A stretch of 64,000 bases of DNA, taken from Flavobacterium beibuense. Lineage in GTDB: Bacteria; Bacteroidota; Bacteroidia; Flavobacteriales; Flavobacteriaceae. Numbering within the stretch: the first letter of the stretch is position 1; every line of letters begins with the position of its first letter. The translations under genes and the position numbers were made by a program. Below, piece by piece: positions 51,718-60,290 of the stretch. Location: contig NZ_JUIW01000001.1 in the NCBI RefSeq assembly GCF_004151245.1, positions 62,001 to 126,000 on the forward strand, in the 5' to 3' direction. Under the pieces are notes generated by a model. It ran no database searches. It saw only the letters and a program-made list of their open reading frames with translations, and had not been told where the DNA came from.

Positions 51718-52521
51718 ATGGGTGAAGGTTTAAAGTATGAACAGTTTACAAGGGATATATATCAGACTTTGTTGGAAAGAGAAGGCTTAACTGTCGATGT
51801 ACAACATAATTTAAAAATTAAAGGTAAAGCTACTTTTCATCAAATAGATGTTTATTGGGAGTGTAAAGTTGGACTGGGTATTCATAAAGTAGCAATAGAG
51901 TGTAAAAACTATAATAAGAATTTATCGGTAGGGCGAGTTAAAGAATTTTGGAGTTCAATTTCTGATATAGGTAATATTAATGGAATAATGGTAACGTCAA
52001 AAGGATACCAAAAAGGAGCTAAAGAATTTGCAGAATATTATGGGATTAAATTGGTTGTTTTACGTGAAACTATTGACGAGGATTGGGAAGGAAGAGTTAG
52101 ATATCTTACGACTACTATTGAATCAATTTCTAGTAAGGTCACAAATATTTATATTAAACTGGATAAAGAATGGATGTTTGAGAAGTTTAAGGGAAAAATA
52201 TCTGATAATTTAAATTTAAAGCTTAATTTGACTAATGAATTTATGGTTGTTGATTCTAAAGGTGCTAAAGTAAATTCTTTGCTTGAATTAGAAGATAGAT
52301 TACCTATTTTGGATAGTGAAGCAAAGCAAGGGTTAAAACATTTTTATACTTTTAATGATTCGTATATAATTACTGAAATGTTTGGGATGGTAAAAATTGT
52401 AGGTATTGAATTTACTTATAATATTTCAGTTGGTAAAATGAAGTTTGACTATGATGGTAAAGAAACTGCTAAAGCAATTATGAAAGATGTTTTATCAGGT
52501 GAAATTAACTTTGTTCGATGA
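51718..52521 (+). CDS. Mrr-like restriction-endonuclease-fold protein
   Basis: A 267-residue protein whose first ~115 residues match the Mrr catalytic fold of the PD-(D/E)xK nucleases. Asp44 lies in HQIDVYWE, and Glu61 and Lys63 in AIECKNYNK form the ExK catalytic pair; LSVGRVKEFWSS and VTSKGYQKGAKEFAEYYG follow as the usual alpha-beta elements. The C-terminal 150 residues are of unknown type and may be a sensing or DNA-contact domain. No methyltransferase is adjacent. Base composition is more AT-rich than in the neighbours, a possible sign of transfer. It is 24 bp after radC and closed by a terminator. A type IV-like defence role is inferred, not shown. Confidence 0.75.
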   Translation: MGEGLKYEQFTRDIYQTLLEREGLTVDVQHNLKIKGKATFHQIDVYWECKVGLGIHKVAIECKNYNKNLSVGRVKEFWSSISDIGNINGIMVTSKGYQKGAKEFAEYYGIKLVVLRETIDEDWEGRVRYLTTTIESISSKVTNIYIKLDKEWMFEKFKGKISDNLNLKLNLTNEFMVVDSKGAKVNSLLELEDRLPILDSEAKQGLKHFYTFNDSYIITEMFGMVKIVGIEFTYNISVGKMKFDYDGKETAKAIMKDVLSGEINFVR

Positions 52522-52534
52522 TATTAATCTTTAT

Positions 52535-52568
52535 GACAAAGCGGGCAATATGCCCGCTTTGTTTTTAT
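52535..52568 (+). terminator. Terminator after the Mrr-like gene
   Basis: CAAAGCGGGCA-ATA-TGCCCGCTTTG followed by TTTTTATTT; the stem is GC-rich and perfect. It overlaps the end of the convergent NAD(P)-binding gene. Confidence 0.88.
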
Positions 52569-53203
52569 TTGTTGGCTATAAAAGGAGCCTGCCTTATGTA
52601 GGCTTCATCAGTAAGCAGCTTAATTAAAAACTGCGCCAGTGAGGTAGCGCTTATCTTACTGCCGGGACAGTCTGTAAGGCTTATGGCAATTTCCGGAGAT
52701 TCTTCGGTTAAGTCAATCATCGGGAGTCTTACCATAGTCCAGTCTGTAATGCTTTCTGTTAGCATCTCATATTCTTTCTGCTTGTTTTTTGTGGTAGCGG
52801 GAAAATGCTCATACATCCAGTTGGTGGCTGCTTTAGAGTTAGGGCTTTTATTATCGGTAGGAGTATCTACATTCAATCCTGTAATAACAATGTATCGGTT
52901 TATATTCAGCTTATTCATTGCAGACAGAATATTGCCTGTAGAAGTTGTGAATATATCGATAGGATTTGGTGAGACACCCATACCCAGCACGCTTATAACC
53001 GCATCACAATCTTTTAATATCGAAAGTACATCATCAGGGTTTGAAACATTTCCTGTAATGACTTCGATTTCAGGAAGATTTGTGTTCTCAGGATTTCTAA
53101 ACAACGCCTTAACTTGATAGTTGGTTTTTGCGAGTTCTTCAATAAGGAATTTACCGGCTTTTCCGGTGGCGCCTATAACGGCAATTTTTATAGATGGTTT
53201 CAT
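52565..53203 (-). CDS. NAD(P)-binding (NmrA/SDR-like) oxidoreductase
   Basis: A 212-residue single Rossmann-domain protein of the atypical SDR (NAD(P)H-binding, NmrA-like) type. The glycine-rich loop is VIGATGKAGKFLIEE near the N-terminus, followed by CDAVISVLGMG. The catalytic Tyr-x-x-x-Lys of classical SDRs is absent, so it may sense redox cofactors or reduce an unidentified substrate. Monocistronic; divergent from the ABC operon starting at 53408. Confidence 0.82.
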   Translation of the reverse strand: MKPSIKIAVIGATGKAGKFLIEELAKTNYQVKALFRNPENTNLPEIEVITGNVSNPDDVLSILKDCDAVISVLGMGVSPNPIDIFTTSTGNILSAMNKLNINRYIVITGLNVDTPTDNKSPNSKAATNWMYEHFPATTKNKQKEYEMLTESITDWTMVRLPMIDLTEESPEIAISLTDCPGSKISATSLAQFLIKLLTDEAYIRQAPFIANK

Positions 53204-53334
53204 AAAATTTCTCTTTTAAAATAGATAATAAACTATTGCTTCGCTAACCGGTTTTAAGGTTGGCAAAGTGCGGCAAAACCAGTTTGCCTGTCTGTTACTA
53301 TTTTATAAAGAGATTCTAATGTGTTAAAAGTAGT

Positions 53335-53357
53335 AAATTGTAGGAAGATTACAATTT
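53335..53357. promoter_or_regulatory. Palindromic operator candidate upstream of the His-rich ABC operon
   Basis: AAATTGTA, 7-nt spacer, TACAATTT: perfect 8-bp arms, ending 50 bp before the ATPase start codon, in the only intergenic region before this operon. The 23-bp layout is similar to Fur/Zur-family boxes, but the sequence does not match a known consensus. Confidence 0.45.
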
Positions 53358-53407
53358 TATTATCGCCCTATTTTCGCTAACTTGCATCACATCAAAATAA
53401 ATCCGGA

Positions 53408-54037
53408 ATGATTACTACAAAAGATATACGCTTTTCTTACGGGAAAGGCACTTCTTTTCAGTTTCCTGACATAACAGCTTCAAAAGGAGACAGCCTGCTT
53501 ATAACGGGAGGATCGGGAAAAGGAAAAACCACATTGCTGCATTTGCTTGGAGGGCTTTTACGTCCGCAATCGGGAGATGTTTTTATAGATGATACAAGCC
53601 TGTCTGTTTTGTCAGACAGGAAACTCGATCACTTTAGAGGTAAAAACATTGGGTTGGTATTACAGCAATCCTATTTTGTGGCATCACTAAACGTTTTGGA
53701 AAATGTTGTACTGGCATCATGGCTGGCAACAGGACGTCATGCAACAGAAAAAGCTAAGCAGCTTTTAGAACAACTGGATTTAAAAGACCATATGCATAAA
53801 TTGCCTTCTCAGCTTAGTATTGGTCAGCAGCAAAGGGTGTCTATTGCCCGTGCACTTATTAATGAGCCAAAGCTGTTGCTTGCCGATGAACCTACTTCAA
53901 GCCTTGATGATGAAAATGCCTATAAGGTAGCCGATATGCTTTCGGGACTTGCCAAGCAGTTTGGTACTGCACTGGTTATAGTAACTCACGACCAAAGATT
54001 AAAAGACCGTTTCCCTAATCAAATTACGTTATCATGA
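53408..54037 (+). CDS. LolD/MacB-like ABC transporter ATPase
   Basis: Cytoplasmic ATPase (209 aa) of the MacB/LolD/FtsE type that pairs with FtsX-like permeases. Walker A GGSGKGKTT (about 35-43), signature LSIGQQQRV, Walker B LLLADEPTSSLDD and H-loop VTHDQRL are all intact. The start of the permease gene overlaps its stop by 4 bp (ATGA), so translation is coupled. First gene of an apparent five-gene operon ending at 57305. Confidence 0.9.
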   Translation: MITTKDIRFSYGKGTSFQFPDITASKGDSLLITGGSGKGKTTLLHLLGGLLRPQSGDVFIDDTSLSVLSDRKLDHFRGKNIGLVLQQSYFVASLNVLENVVLASWLATGRHATEKAKQLLEQLDLKDHMHKLPSQLSIGQQQRVSIARALINEPKLLLADEPTSSLDDENAYKVADMLSGLAKQFGTALVIVTHDQRLKDRFPNQITLS

Positions 54038-55407
54038 TTACTAAAATAGCCTGGAAAAATATATGGTTTAAGCCACTAAATACACTTCTTAGTATTATCC
54101 TGCTAACAGCGAGTGTGGCCATTATTACCCTTCTTATTTTACTGCAGGATCAGTTTGAAAAGAAATTCAGTGACAATATAGATGGTATAGATATGGTGCT
54201 TGGTGCTCAGGGGAGCCCGTTGCAACTGATACTGTCTTCGGTTTATCAGGTAGATGCTCCAACAGGTAATATAGATTATACCGAAGCTAAAAAATGGATG
54301 AAACACCCGTTTGTGGAAACAGCAATTCCGCTTGCCTTTGGTGATAATTACAGAGGATTTAGGATTGTTGGGACAACTCCGGAATATTTACATAAATATG
54401 GTGCGGAGATAACCAATGGTAAGATTTTCGATAAGAATTTTGAAGTTGTTGTAGGTAGTACAGTGGCACAAAAAATGAATATCAAGGTAGGAGATAAGTT
54501 CTTTGGTTCTCACGGAGATTCAGAAGAAGGTGAGGTGCATGAGAACCATGCCTATATAGTAACTGGTATAGCATCTTCAACAGGTAAGGTGGTAGATAAC
54601 CTTATTCTATGTAATATTCCAAGCGTTTGGGCAATGCATGACCACGAACACGATCATGAAAATGAAGGGGAGGCGGTGGAAGACCATGATCACGAAGGTC
54701 ACGGCCATCACGACCATGAAGCTGCTGAAGAAGCTCATGACCACGAAGACCACATGGCAGCTGAAGAGGAAGGTGAAGAGCATCATCATGAAGATGGCCA
54801 CGATCACGATCATGCAGAAGAAGTTCATGATCATGTGGATATGCCTGTAAGCGAAGAAGGGAAAGAAATAACAGCTGTGCTTATTAAGTTTAAAAGCAAA
54901 ATGGGGATAGTAACCTGGCCAAGGCTTATACCTCAAAATACAAAAATGCAGGGAGCTCTTCCGGCTATAGAGATAAACAGATTGTTTACGCTTTTTGGTA
55001 TAGGCCTTGATGCATTACAGTACCTTGCTTATGGTATTATGCTTATATCGGGTATCAGTATTTTTATTGCCTTGTTCAATACGCTTAAAGAGAGAAAATA
55101 CGAATTTGCCCTGTTGCGCGTTAATGGTGCCAGCAGGCTGCAACTATTAATGCTTGTTCTTATAGAAAGCCTTTTATTATGCGTTACAGGATACATTTTT
55201 GGAACGATTGTTGGGAGGTTAGCATTGAGCTTTATTTCGGGTTCGTCTGAAAGCGAATTTAAAATTTCGTTTAATCCTCTCGAGTTTGTGTGGGAAAAAG
55301 AGGGATATTTATTCCTGCTCACTATCTTTGTAGGGGTTTTAGCGGCGGTTATACCTGCGGTTAAGGCTTACGGATTAAATATTTCAAAAACACTGGCAAA
55401 TGCGTAA
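54034..55407 (+). CDS. FtsX/MacB-like ABC permease with a His-rich extracytoplasmic region
   Basis: A 457-residue permease: one N-terminal membrane helix (about 20-40), a large extracytoplasmic domain, three C-terminal FtsX-type helices (about 330-450) and a final KAYGLN-x-SKTLANA. Residues about 199-270 hold some 21 histidines alternating with Asp/Glu (for example HDHEHDHE, GHGHHDHE, EEHHHEDGHDHDH), a likely metal-binding stretch inside the extracytoplasmic domain. The same kind of ABC-permease/ATPase pair with a His-rich partner protein occurs in zinc-linked clusters of Proteobacteria, from memory. The next gene overlaps by 8 bp. Metal transport or metal-dependent substrate export is inference. 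Confidence 0.85.
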   Translation: MITKIAWKNIWFKPLNTLLSIILLTASVAIITLLILLQDQFEKKFSDNIDGIDMVLGAQGSPLQLILSSVYQVDAPTGNIDYTEAKKWMKHPFVETAIPLAFGDNYRGFRIVGTTPEYLHKYGAEITNGKIFDKNFEVVVGSTVAQKMNIKVGDKFFGSHGDSEEGEVHENHAYIVTGIASSTGKVVDNLILCNIPSVWAMHDHEHDHENEGEAVEDHDHEGHGHHDHEAAEEAHDHEDHMAAEEEGEEHHHEDGHDHDHAEEVHDHVDMPVSEEGKEITAVLIKFKSKMGIVTWPRLIPQNTKMQGALPAIEINRLFTLFGIGLDALQYLAYGIMLISGISIFIALFNTLKERKYEFALLRVNGASRLQLLMLVLIESLLLCVTGYIFGTIVGRLALSFISGSSESEFKISFNPLEFVWEKEGYLFLLTIFVGVLAAVIPAVKAYGLNISKTLANA

Positions 55408-55906
55408 AAATTATTTCATTGTAGCAGTACTTATGTTCTCGGGGTTGATGTTGATGTCATTGCGAACACCTTCTTTACAAAGTTCCGGTTTTACAACTAC
55501 AAACACAGAGGCAGACAATACTGCTGTTTTCTCGGATACCTTATCCTGGAAACTTTTAGGACAAATAAAATATATTAAGAAAGCAACCGATGATTATCCT
55601 GAAGGGGTAATGTTCCCGGTTGTAAACCCTACACTAAAAGCAAAAAGCAAAAAAACTATAATAATGAGCGGCTTTATTATTCCTATTGATAATAAAAGTT
55701 ATGCGCTTAGTAAAAATGTTTTTGCTTCCTGCTTTTTCTGTGGTCAGGCCGGTCCTGAAACCATAATGGGAATTAAGTTTAAAAATCCTAATATGAAGCT
55801 TAAAACCGACCAGTATGTAACGCTGGAAGGTACATTTAGATATAATGACTCTGATGTGGACGACTGGATTTACCACATTGAAAATGCTGTTATTATAAAA
55901 GGGTAA
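55400..55906 (+). CDS. Exported DUF3299-like protein coupled to the His-rich ABC permease
   Basis: A 168-residue exported protein: N-terminal hydrophobic signal (about 1-22), then a small beta-rich domain resembling DUF3299, with SGFIIPIDNK and SCFFCGQAGPETIMGI containing a CxxC. The CxxC could bind metal or form a disulphide. The ATG is 8 bp inside the end of the permease gene and its TAA overlaps the next ATG by one base, so tight translational coupling ties it to the ABC genes. It is probably a periplasmic partner of the transporter. The family assignment is moderate. Confidence 0.68.
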   Translation: MRKNYFIVAVLMFSGLMLMSLRTPSLQSSGFTTTNTEADNTAVFSDTLSWKLLGQIKYIKKATDDYPEGVMFPVVNPTLKAKSKKTIIMSGFIIPIDNKSYALSKNVFASCFFCGQAGPETIMGIKFKNPNMKLKTDQYVTLEGTFRYNDSDVDDWIYHIENAVIIKG

Positions 55907-56589
55907 TGAAGCTAAAGGAAAAGAAAGCAGTGTTTTTTGATCTCGACCATACATTATGGGACTTCGAGAAAAACTCTGCGCTTACTTTTCAGGTAATTCT
56001 TCAAAAGCATAATGTTGAGGTTGATATAGAGATGTTTATAGAGAACTATATTCCTATCAATCTTAAATACTGGAAAATGTATCGCGATGGCCATATCAGT
56101 CAGCAGGAGTTAAGATACAAAAGGCTTAAAGAAGCATTTGTTACTGTAGGATGTGATGTGGAAGATATTATTATTGATAAGCTTTGGGAAGATTATATAG
56201 CTCTTTTGCCTACCTATAATCACTTGTATGAAGGGACTGTAGAGATACTGGAATATTTGAGGCCTAATTACAGCCTTCATATAATTACTAATGGGGTTCA
56301 GGAAATAGCTAAACTTAAAAATGCGGATATTTACCATTATTTTGATACCATAACAAACTCTGAGCAGGCCGGATGTAAAAAGCCGGATGCGAAGATTTTT
56401 GAATATGCCTTAAAAATTGCTAACGTAGAAAAAAATACCGGGGTAATGATAGGCGACTGCATTGAAGCTGATGTTCAGGGTGCCCTGGATTGTGGTTTGG
56501 ATGCAATTTACTTTAACGAAAACAAGCTGGCAGTAAAAGAGGGGATACCCCAGGTTCATAATCTGCTGGAATTAAAAAATTTCCTTTAA
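55906..56589 (+). CDS. yjjG: YjjG-type HAD-superfamily pyrimidine nucleotidase
   Basis: HAD phosphatase of 227 aa with the YjjG/TIGR02254 pattern: motif I FFDLDHTLWDFEKN (the family's DLD[HN]TLWD), motif II ITNGV, motif III Lys in CKKPDAKIF and motif IV IGDCIEADV. E. coli YjjG dephosphorylates noncanonical pyrimidine nucleotides, protecting against mutagenic analogues. Cytoplasmic. The start codon overlaps the DUF3299-like stop by one base; the link to the ABC genes may be positional only. Confidence 0.88.
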   Translation: MKLKEKKAVFFDLDHTLWDFEKNSALTFQVILQKHNVEVDIEMFIENYIPINLKYWKMYRDGHISQQELRYKRLKEAFVTVGCDVEDIIIDKLWEDYIALLPTYNHLYEGTVEILEYLRPNYSLHIITNGVQEIAKLKNADIYHYFDTITNSEQAGCKKPDAKIFEYALKIANVEKNTGVMIGDCIEADVQGALDCGLDAIYFNENKLAVKEGIPQVHNLLELKNFL

Positions 56590-56591
56590 AA

Positions 56592-57305
56592 ATGAAAAAG
56601 ATAGCTCTTTTAGCAGCGTTGCTGTTTAGTGGTGTTTTATTTGCTCAAAGTACAGATATTAATGATTATAAGTATGTAGTGCTACCAAAACAGTTTACTT
56701 TTCTTTCTGATAAAAATCAGTTTAGTCTGAACGATCTTACTAAAATGATGTTTGAGAAGAAAGGTTTTGAGGTTTATTATGAAGGAGATGAAATGCCTTT
56801 TGAGCTGAAAATGGACAAATGTAAGGCCTTGTATGGTGATTTGATAATGGATTCAAAGTTTCTCTCTACACAAATGACGATTGTGTTGAAAAACTGTGTA
56901 GGTCAGGAAGTTTTTAAATCATTAGAAGGCTCAAGTAAAGAAAAAGAGTTGAGGAAAGCCTATTATGAATCACTTCGTGAAGCTTCCAAATCGCTTGAGG
57001 TTACGGATTACAAGTACAAAGGGGAAAATGCACAACCTCTACAGCAACAAACTTCACAGGATAAAACAACTGTTGCACAAAGTAAAGATAATCAGCTGTA
57101 TGCAAAGCCTACGTCATACGGTTATGAACTGCTGGATAAAACACAAAAAACAGTTCTTAAAATGTATAAAACATCTCAGTCTGATTCTTATAGTGCTAAG
57201 ATGGAAGATATAACGGGAGTTGTGTTTAAAAAAGATGGTAACTGGGTTTTTGAATACTATCTTAACGATGAACCTGTTTCACAGGTGCTGAATATTAAAT
57301 TCTAA
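56592..57305 (+). CDS. Exported protein of unknown function
   Basis: A 237-residue protein with a clean signal peptide (about 1-19, ending LFAQ) and no domain I recognise. The first ~145 residues are mixed alpha/beta (YKYVVLPKQFTFLSDKNQF, KCKALYGDLIMDSK), followed by a Gln/Thr-rich linker (QPLQQQTSQDKTTVAQ) and a C-terminal ~65-residue beta-rich segment. Two cysteines (about 78 and 102) could form a disulphide. It starts 2 bp after yjjG and is the last gene of that operon; the convergent rarA gene ends 5 bp later. Function unknown. Confidence 0.75.
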   Translation: MKKIALLAALLFSGVLFAQSTDINDYKYVVLPKQFTFLSDKNQFSLNDLTKMMFEKKGFEVYYEGDEMPFELKMDKCKALYGDLIMDSKFLSTQMTIVLKNCVGQEVFKSLEGSSKEKELRKAYYESLREASKSLEVTDYKYKGENAQPLQQQTSQDKTTVAQSKDNQLYAKPTSYGYELLDKTQKTVLKMYKTSQSDSYSAKMEDITGVVFKKDGNWVFEYYLNDEPVSQVLNIKF

Positions 57306-57309
57306 GTCT

Positions 57310-58587
57310 TTAATAATTATATTTTCCTTTCCACCTGTTCTTCAAAAAGTCGCGGGTAGAATTTTCACGGCTATTATTTCCCGGTTCATAAAAAGGTGTG
57401 CCTTTTATTTCGTCCGGTAAAAATTCCTGATCGGCAAAATTGTTGTTGTAGTCGTGTGCATACTTGTAGTCATCTCCATAACCTAAGTCTTTCATGAGTT
57501 TTGTAGGCGCATTACGCAAATGAAACGGCACAGGCAGATCACCTGTTTGTTTTACCATTTGTTGCGCTTTTCCTATAGCCATATAAGAGGCATTGCTTTT
57601 AGGTGATGTGGCAAGATATATTGCGCACTGACTTAAAATGATGCGGGATTCCGGATAGCCTATGGTAGATACTGCCTGAAAGGTGTTGTTTGCCATGATA
57701 AGAGCGGTAGGGTTGGCATTGCCTATATCTTCAGATGCGAGTATAAGCATGCGTCGTGCTATGAATTTTAAATCTTCACCACCTTCAATCATCCGTGCCA
57801 GCCAATACACGGCACCATTTGGGTCGCTGCCTCTCATTGATTTGATAAAGGCAGAAATAATATCATAATGCTGTTCTCCGGTCTTATCATAAAGTACAGT
57901 GTTTTTTTGAACCAACTGCATTACCTTATCATTAGTTATTATAATATCATCGTCTTCTGATGCATTAATAATAAGCTCAAAAATATTAAGAAGTTTTCTT
58001 CCATCACCTCCTGAAAGTCGAAGTAGGGCCTCTGTTTCCTTTAGGTCAATATTTTTATGCTTTAAAGTTTCATCAGTATTCATTGCCCTATGTAGTAATG
58101 CTTCTAAATCCTCTTTGGAAAAAGCATTTAATACATATACCTGACATCTTGACAATAAAGCGGGAATAACCTCAAAACTCGGATTTTCGGTAGTAGCGCC
58201 TATTAGTGTTACCCAGCCTTTCTCTACAGCAGCTAAAAGGGAGTCCTGCTGCGATTTGCTAAAACGGTGAATCTCATCGATAAACAGAATAGGATTTTTT
58301 GAAGTAAATAATCCGCCACTCTGTTTGGCTTTGTCTATCACTTCACGCACTTCTTTAACACCCGAATTAATTGCACTTAACACATAAAACGGCCTTTTAG
58401 ATTCTTCGGCCATAATTTGAGCCAATGTTGTTTTTCCTGTTCCCGGAGGCCCCCATAGGATAAGAGACGGAATAACTCCGCGGGCTATCTGATGGGTTAA
58501 CGAACCGTTTGGGCCAACCAAATGCTGTTGGCTGATATATTCTGATAAATGCTTAGGGCGTATGCGTTCTGCTAAAGGTGCTTCCAT
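57310..58587 (-). CDS. rarA: Replication-associated recombination protein A (RarA/MgsA)
   Basis: AAA+ ATPase of 425 aa related to clamp-loader subunits, acting at stalled replication forks. It shows [16 protein letters not shown] at the N-terminus, Walker [11 protein letters not shown] at about 45-54, Walker [17 protein letters not shown] and sensor 1 [12 protein letters not shown], plus the C-terminal tetramerisation domain ([21 protein letters not shown]). Length matches E. coli RarA. Monocistronic; divergent from the rhomboid gene. Confidence 0.94.
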   Translation of the reverse strand: MEAPLAERIRPKHLSEYISQQHLVGPNGSLTHQIARGVIPSLILWGPPGTGKTTLAQIMAEESKRPFYVLSAINSGVKEVREVIDKAKQSGGLFTSKNPILFIDEIHRFSKSQQDSLLAAVEKGWVTLIGATTENPSFEVIPALLSRCQVYVLNAFSKEDLEALLHRAMNTDETLKHKNIDLKETEALLRLSGGDGRKLLNIFELIINASEDDDIIITNDKVMQLVQKNTVLYDKTGEQHYDIISAFIKSMRGSDPNGAVYWLARMIEGGEDLKFIARRMLILASEDIGNANPTALIMANNTFQAVSTIGYPESRIILSQCAIYLATSPKSNASYMAIGKAQQMVKQTGDLPVPFHLRNAPTKLMKDLGYGDDYKYAHDYNNNFADQEFLPDEIKGTPFYEPGNNSRENSTRDFLKNRWKGKYNY

Positions 58588-58676
58588 TGTGTAAAATTAC
58601 TGAATTATGACAAAATTGCACTAAAGCAAAATTGGTTAAATTATTGTGTGGATACAAATAGCTTAACATACCTTTT

Positions 58677-59495
58677 ATGACCGATAATCAATTCAAATTC
58701 ACTCCTTCTGTACTGGCCTGGCCTTTGTATTTTGTTCTTTCTTTGTGGGTTATATATTGGGCCGACATTAAATTCCATCTTCATTTAAATGATTTTGGTA
58801 TTTATCCGCGTACATTAAAGGGATTGCGCGGAGTTGTTTTCAGTCCTTTTCTTCATGGTAGTTTAGAGCATCTTTATAATAATTCGATACCGTTATTGGT
58901 ACTTGTAGCTGCCTTGCGATATTTTTATAGAAAACAGGCATTTAAGGTAATTGTTTATGGTATTTTACTTTCGGGGTTGTTTACCTGGGCAATAGGTAGG
59001 GAATCCTATCATATAGGAGCCAGCGGACTGATATATGTGTTGGTAAGTTTTATTTTCTTTAAAGGTATACAAACGGGTTATTACAGGTTAGTAGCTTTGT
59101 CTTTACTTATAATTATACTGTATGGAGGAATGATATGGTATATATTTCCGGAGGTTAAGCAGGGGATATCCTGGGAAGGTCATTTAGGCGGATTGCTGAC
59201 AGGATTACTGTTTTCCAGAATATATGTAACCCCTCAATACAAAAAACAAATTACTTATGATTGGGAGAGGCCGGATTTTGATCCCAGTCAGGATGCATTT
59301 ATGAAACGCTTTGATGAGAATGGTAATTTTGTAAATCCTCCCAAGCCAGATTCCGAAGAGTTATTTGAAGATGAAAATAATATGCCGGCAGATAATTCTA
59401 CCCATACACACAGCAGGCCTGTAATAAGGATAGTATATAGTTATACTCCCAAACCTGAAAAGGATGGAGAGAAGGAAAACAAAAAATCAGATTAA
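58677..59495 (+). CDS. Rhomboid-family intramembrane serine protease
   Basis: A 272-residue membrane protein with about six helices in the rhomboid arrangement. The catalytic Ser is in GASGLIYV (about residue 118) and the His in SWEGHLGGLLTG (about 170); the early FSPFLHGSLEHLYNNS is typical of rhomboids. The C-terminal ~80 residues are soluble and acidic, with a His-containing patch (THTHSRP). It would cleave membrane-anchored proteins within the bilayer; no substrate can be named. Its stop abuts that of the convergent rlmB. Confidence 0.88.
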   Translation: MTDNQFKFTPSVLAWPLYFVLSLWVIYWADIKFHLHLNDFGIYPRTLKGLRGVVFSPFLHGSLEHLYNNSIPLLVLVAALRYFYRKQAFKVIVYGILLSGLFTWAIGRESYHIGASGLIYVLVSFIFFKGIQTGYYRLVALSLLIIILYGGMIWYIFPEVKQGISWEGHLGGLLTGLLFSRIYVTPQYKKQITYDWERPDFDPSQDAFMKRFDENGNFVNPPKPDSEELFEDENNMPADNSTHTHSRPVIRIVYSYTPKPEKDGEKENKKSD

Positions 59496-60230
59496 TTAAA
59501 GGCGTTGTCTAACAGCTTCATATAGAAAAGCACCGCAGGCTACCGATACATTTAGCGAAGATATTGTTCCAAACATAGGCAGTTTTGCTTTTTCGTCTAC
59601 TATTTTTAAAACAGAAGGGTTTATGCCTCTGTCTTCCGATCCCATTATTATAGCTACGGGCTCGTTAAACGAAACATCATAAATGGTGTTTTCTGTTTTC
59701 TCTGTTGCGGCTATGGTTTTTATACCTGAACCCTGAAGGTGAAAAATAGCATCTTTTATATGCTCTACTTTGCAGATAGGTACATTAAATACCGCTCCGG
59801 CAGAAGTCTTAACAGTGTCTCCGTTTACAGGAGCAGATCCCTGTTTTTGTATTATTATACCATCTACACCTGTGCATTCTGCTGTACGGATAATAGCACC
59901 AAAGTTTCGGGCATCAGATAATTGGTCAAGAATAAGGAATAATGGAGTTTTACCACTTTCTAATACATTTTCTACTAAATTTTCAAGATCATGAAAGCGT
60001 ATAGGAGCAATGGTTGCCACAGCTCCCTGGTGATTGTTTGGGGTAAGCCTGTTTAGTTTTTCAACAGGTACGTAACTAAAGTTAATGTTGTTTTGTTTTA
60101 TAGTTTTCATCAGGTCACGCATCAAGTCTCCCTGTGCCTCTTTCTGAATAAAAACCTTATCAATTTCTTTACCTGCATTTATGGCTTCAACAATAGCCCT
60201 TATCCCAAAAATCTGATGTTCTTTTTCCAT
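59496..60230 (-). CDS. rlmB: 23S rRNA (guanosine-2'-O-)-methyltransferase, RlmB-like
   Basis: SpoU-class (TrmH/RlmB) methyltransferase of 244 aa that 2'-O-methylates a guanosine of 23S rRNA with S-adenosylmethionine. N-terminal substrate-binding domain (about 1-80, IFGIRAIVEAINAGK), then the knotted SPOUT domain with LDQLSDARNFGAIIRTAE, IIMGSEDRGI and LNVSVACGAFLYE. I take ATG 60230; the longer reading from 60254 adds a non-conserved VFLYLCK stretch. The specific target (E. coli G2251) is assumed from family. Confidence 0.92.
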   Translation of the reverse strand: MEKEHQIFGIRAIVEAINAGKEIDKVFIQKEAQGDLMRDLMKTIKQNNINFSYVPVEKLNRLTPNNHQGAVATIAPIRFHDLENLVENVLESGKTPLFLILDQLSDARNFGAIIRTAECTGVDGIIIQKQGSAPVNGDTVKTSAGAVFNVPICKVEHIKDAIFHLQGSGIKTIAATEKTENTIYDVSFNEPVAIIMGSEDRGINPSVLKIVDEKAKLPMFGTISSLNVSVACGAFLYEAVRQRL

Positions 60231-60242
60231 TTTGCAAAGGTA

Positions 60243-60275
60243 TAAAAAAACCACCCTGTTAAGGGTGGTTTAAGA
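60243..60275 (-). terminator. Terminator at the 3' end of the SusC-SusD locus
   Basis: Lower strand AAACCACCCT-TAAC-AGGGTGGTTT followed by TTTTTATA, about 16 bp after the last lipoprotein stop. It closes the sus-type operon and insulates rlmB. Confidence 0.88.
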
Positions 60276-60290
60276 GACGAAGTTTCTCTT

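Noticed and set aside
54607-54936. His/Met-rich lower-strand ORF under the His-rich permease loop
   Set aside because: It is the antisense reading of the repetitive GAY/CAY codons of the His-Asp stretch, not a gene.
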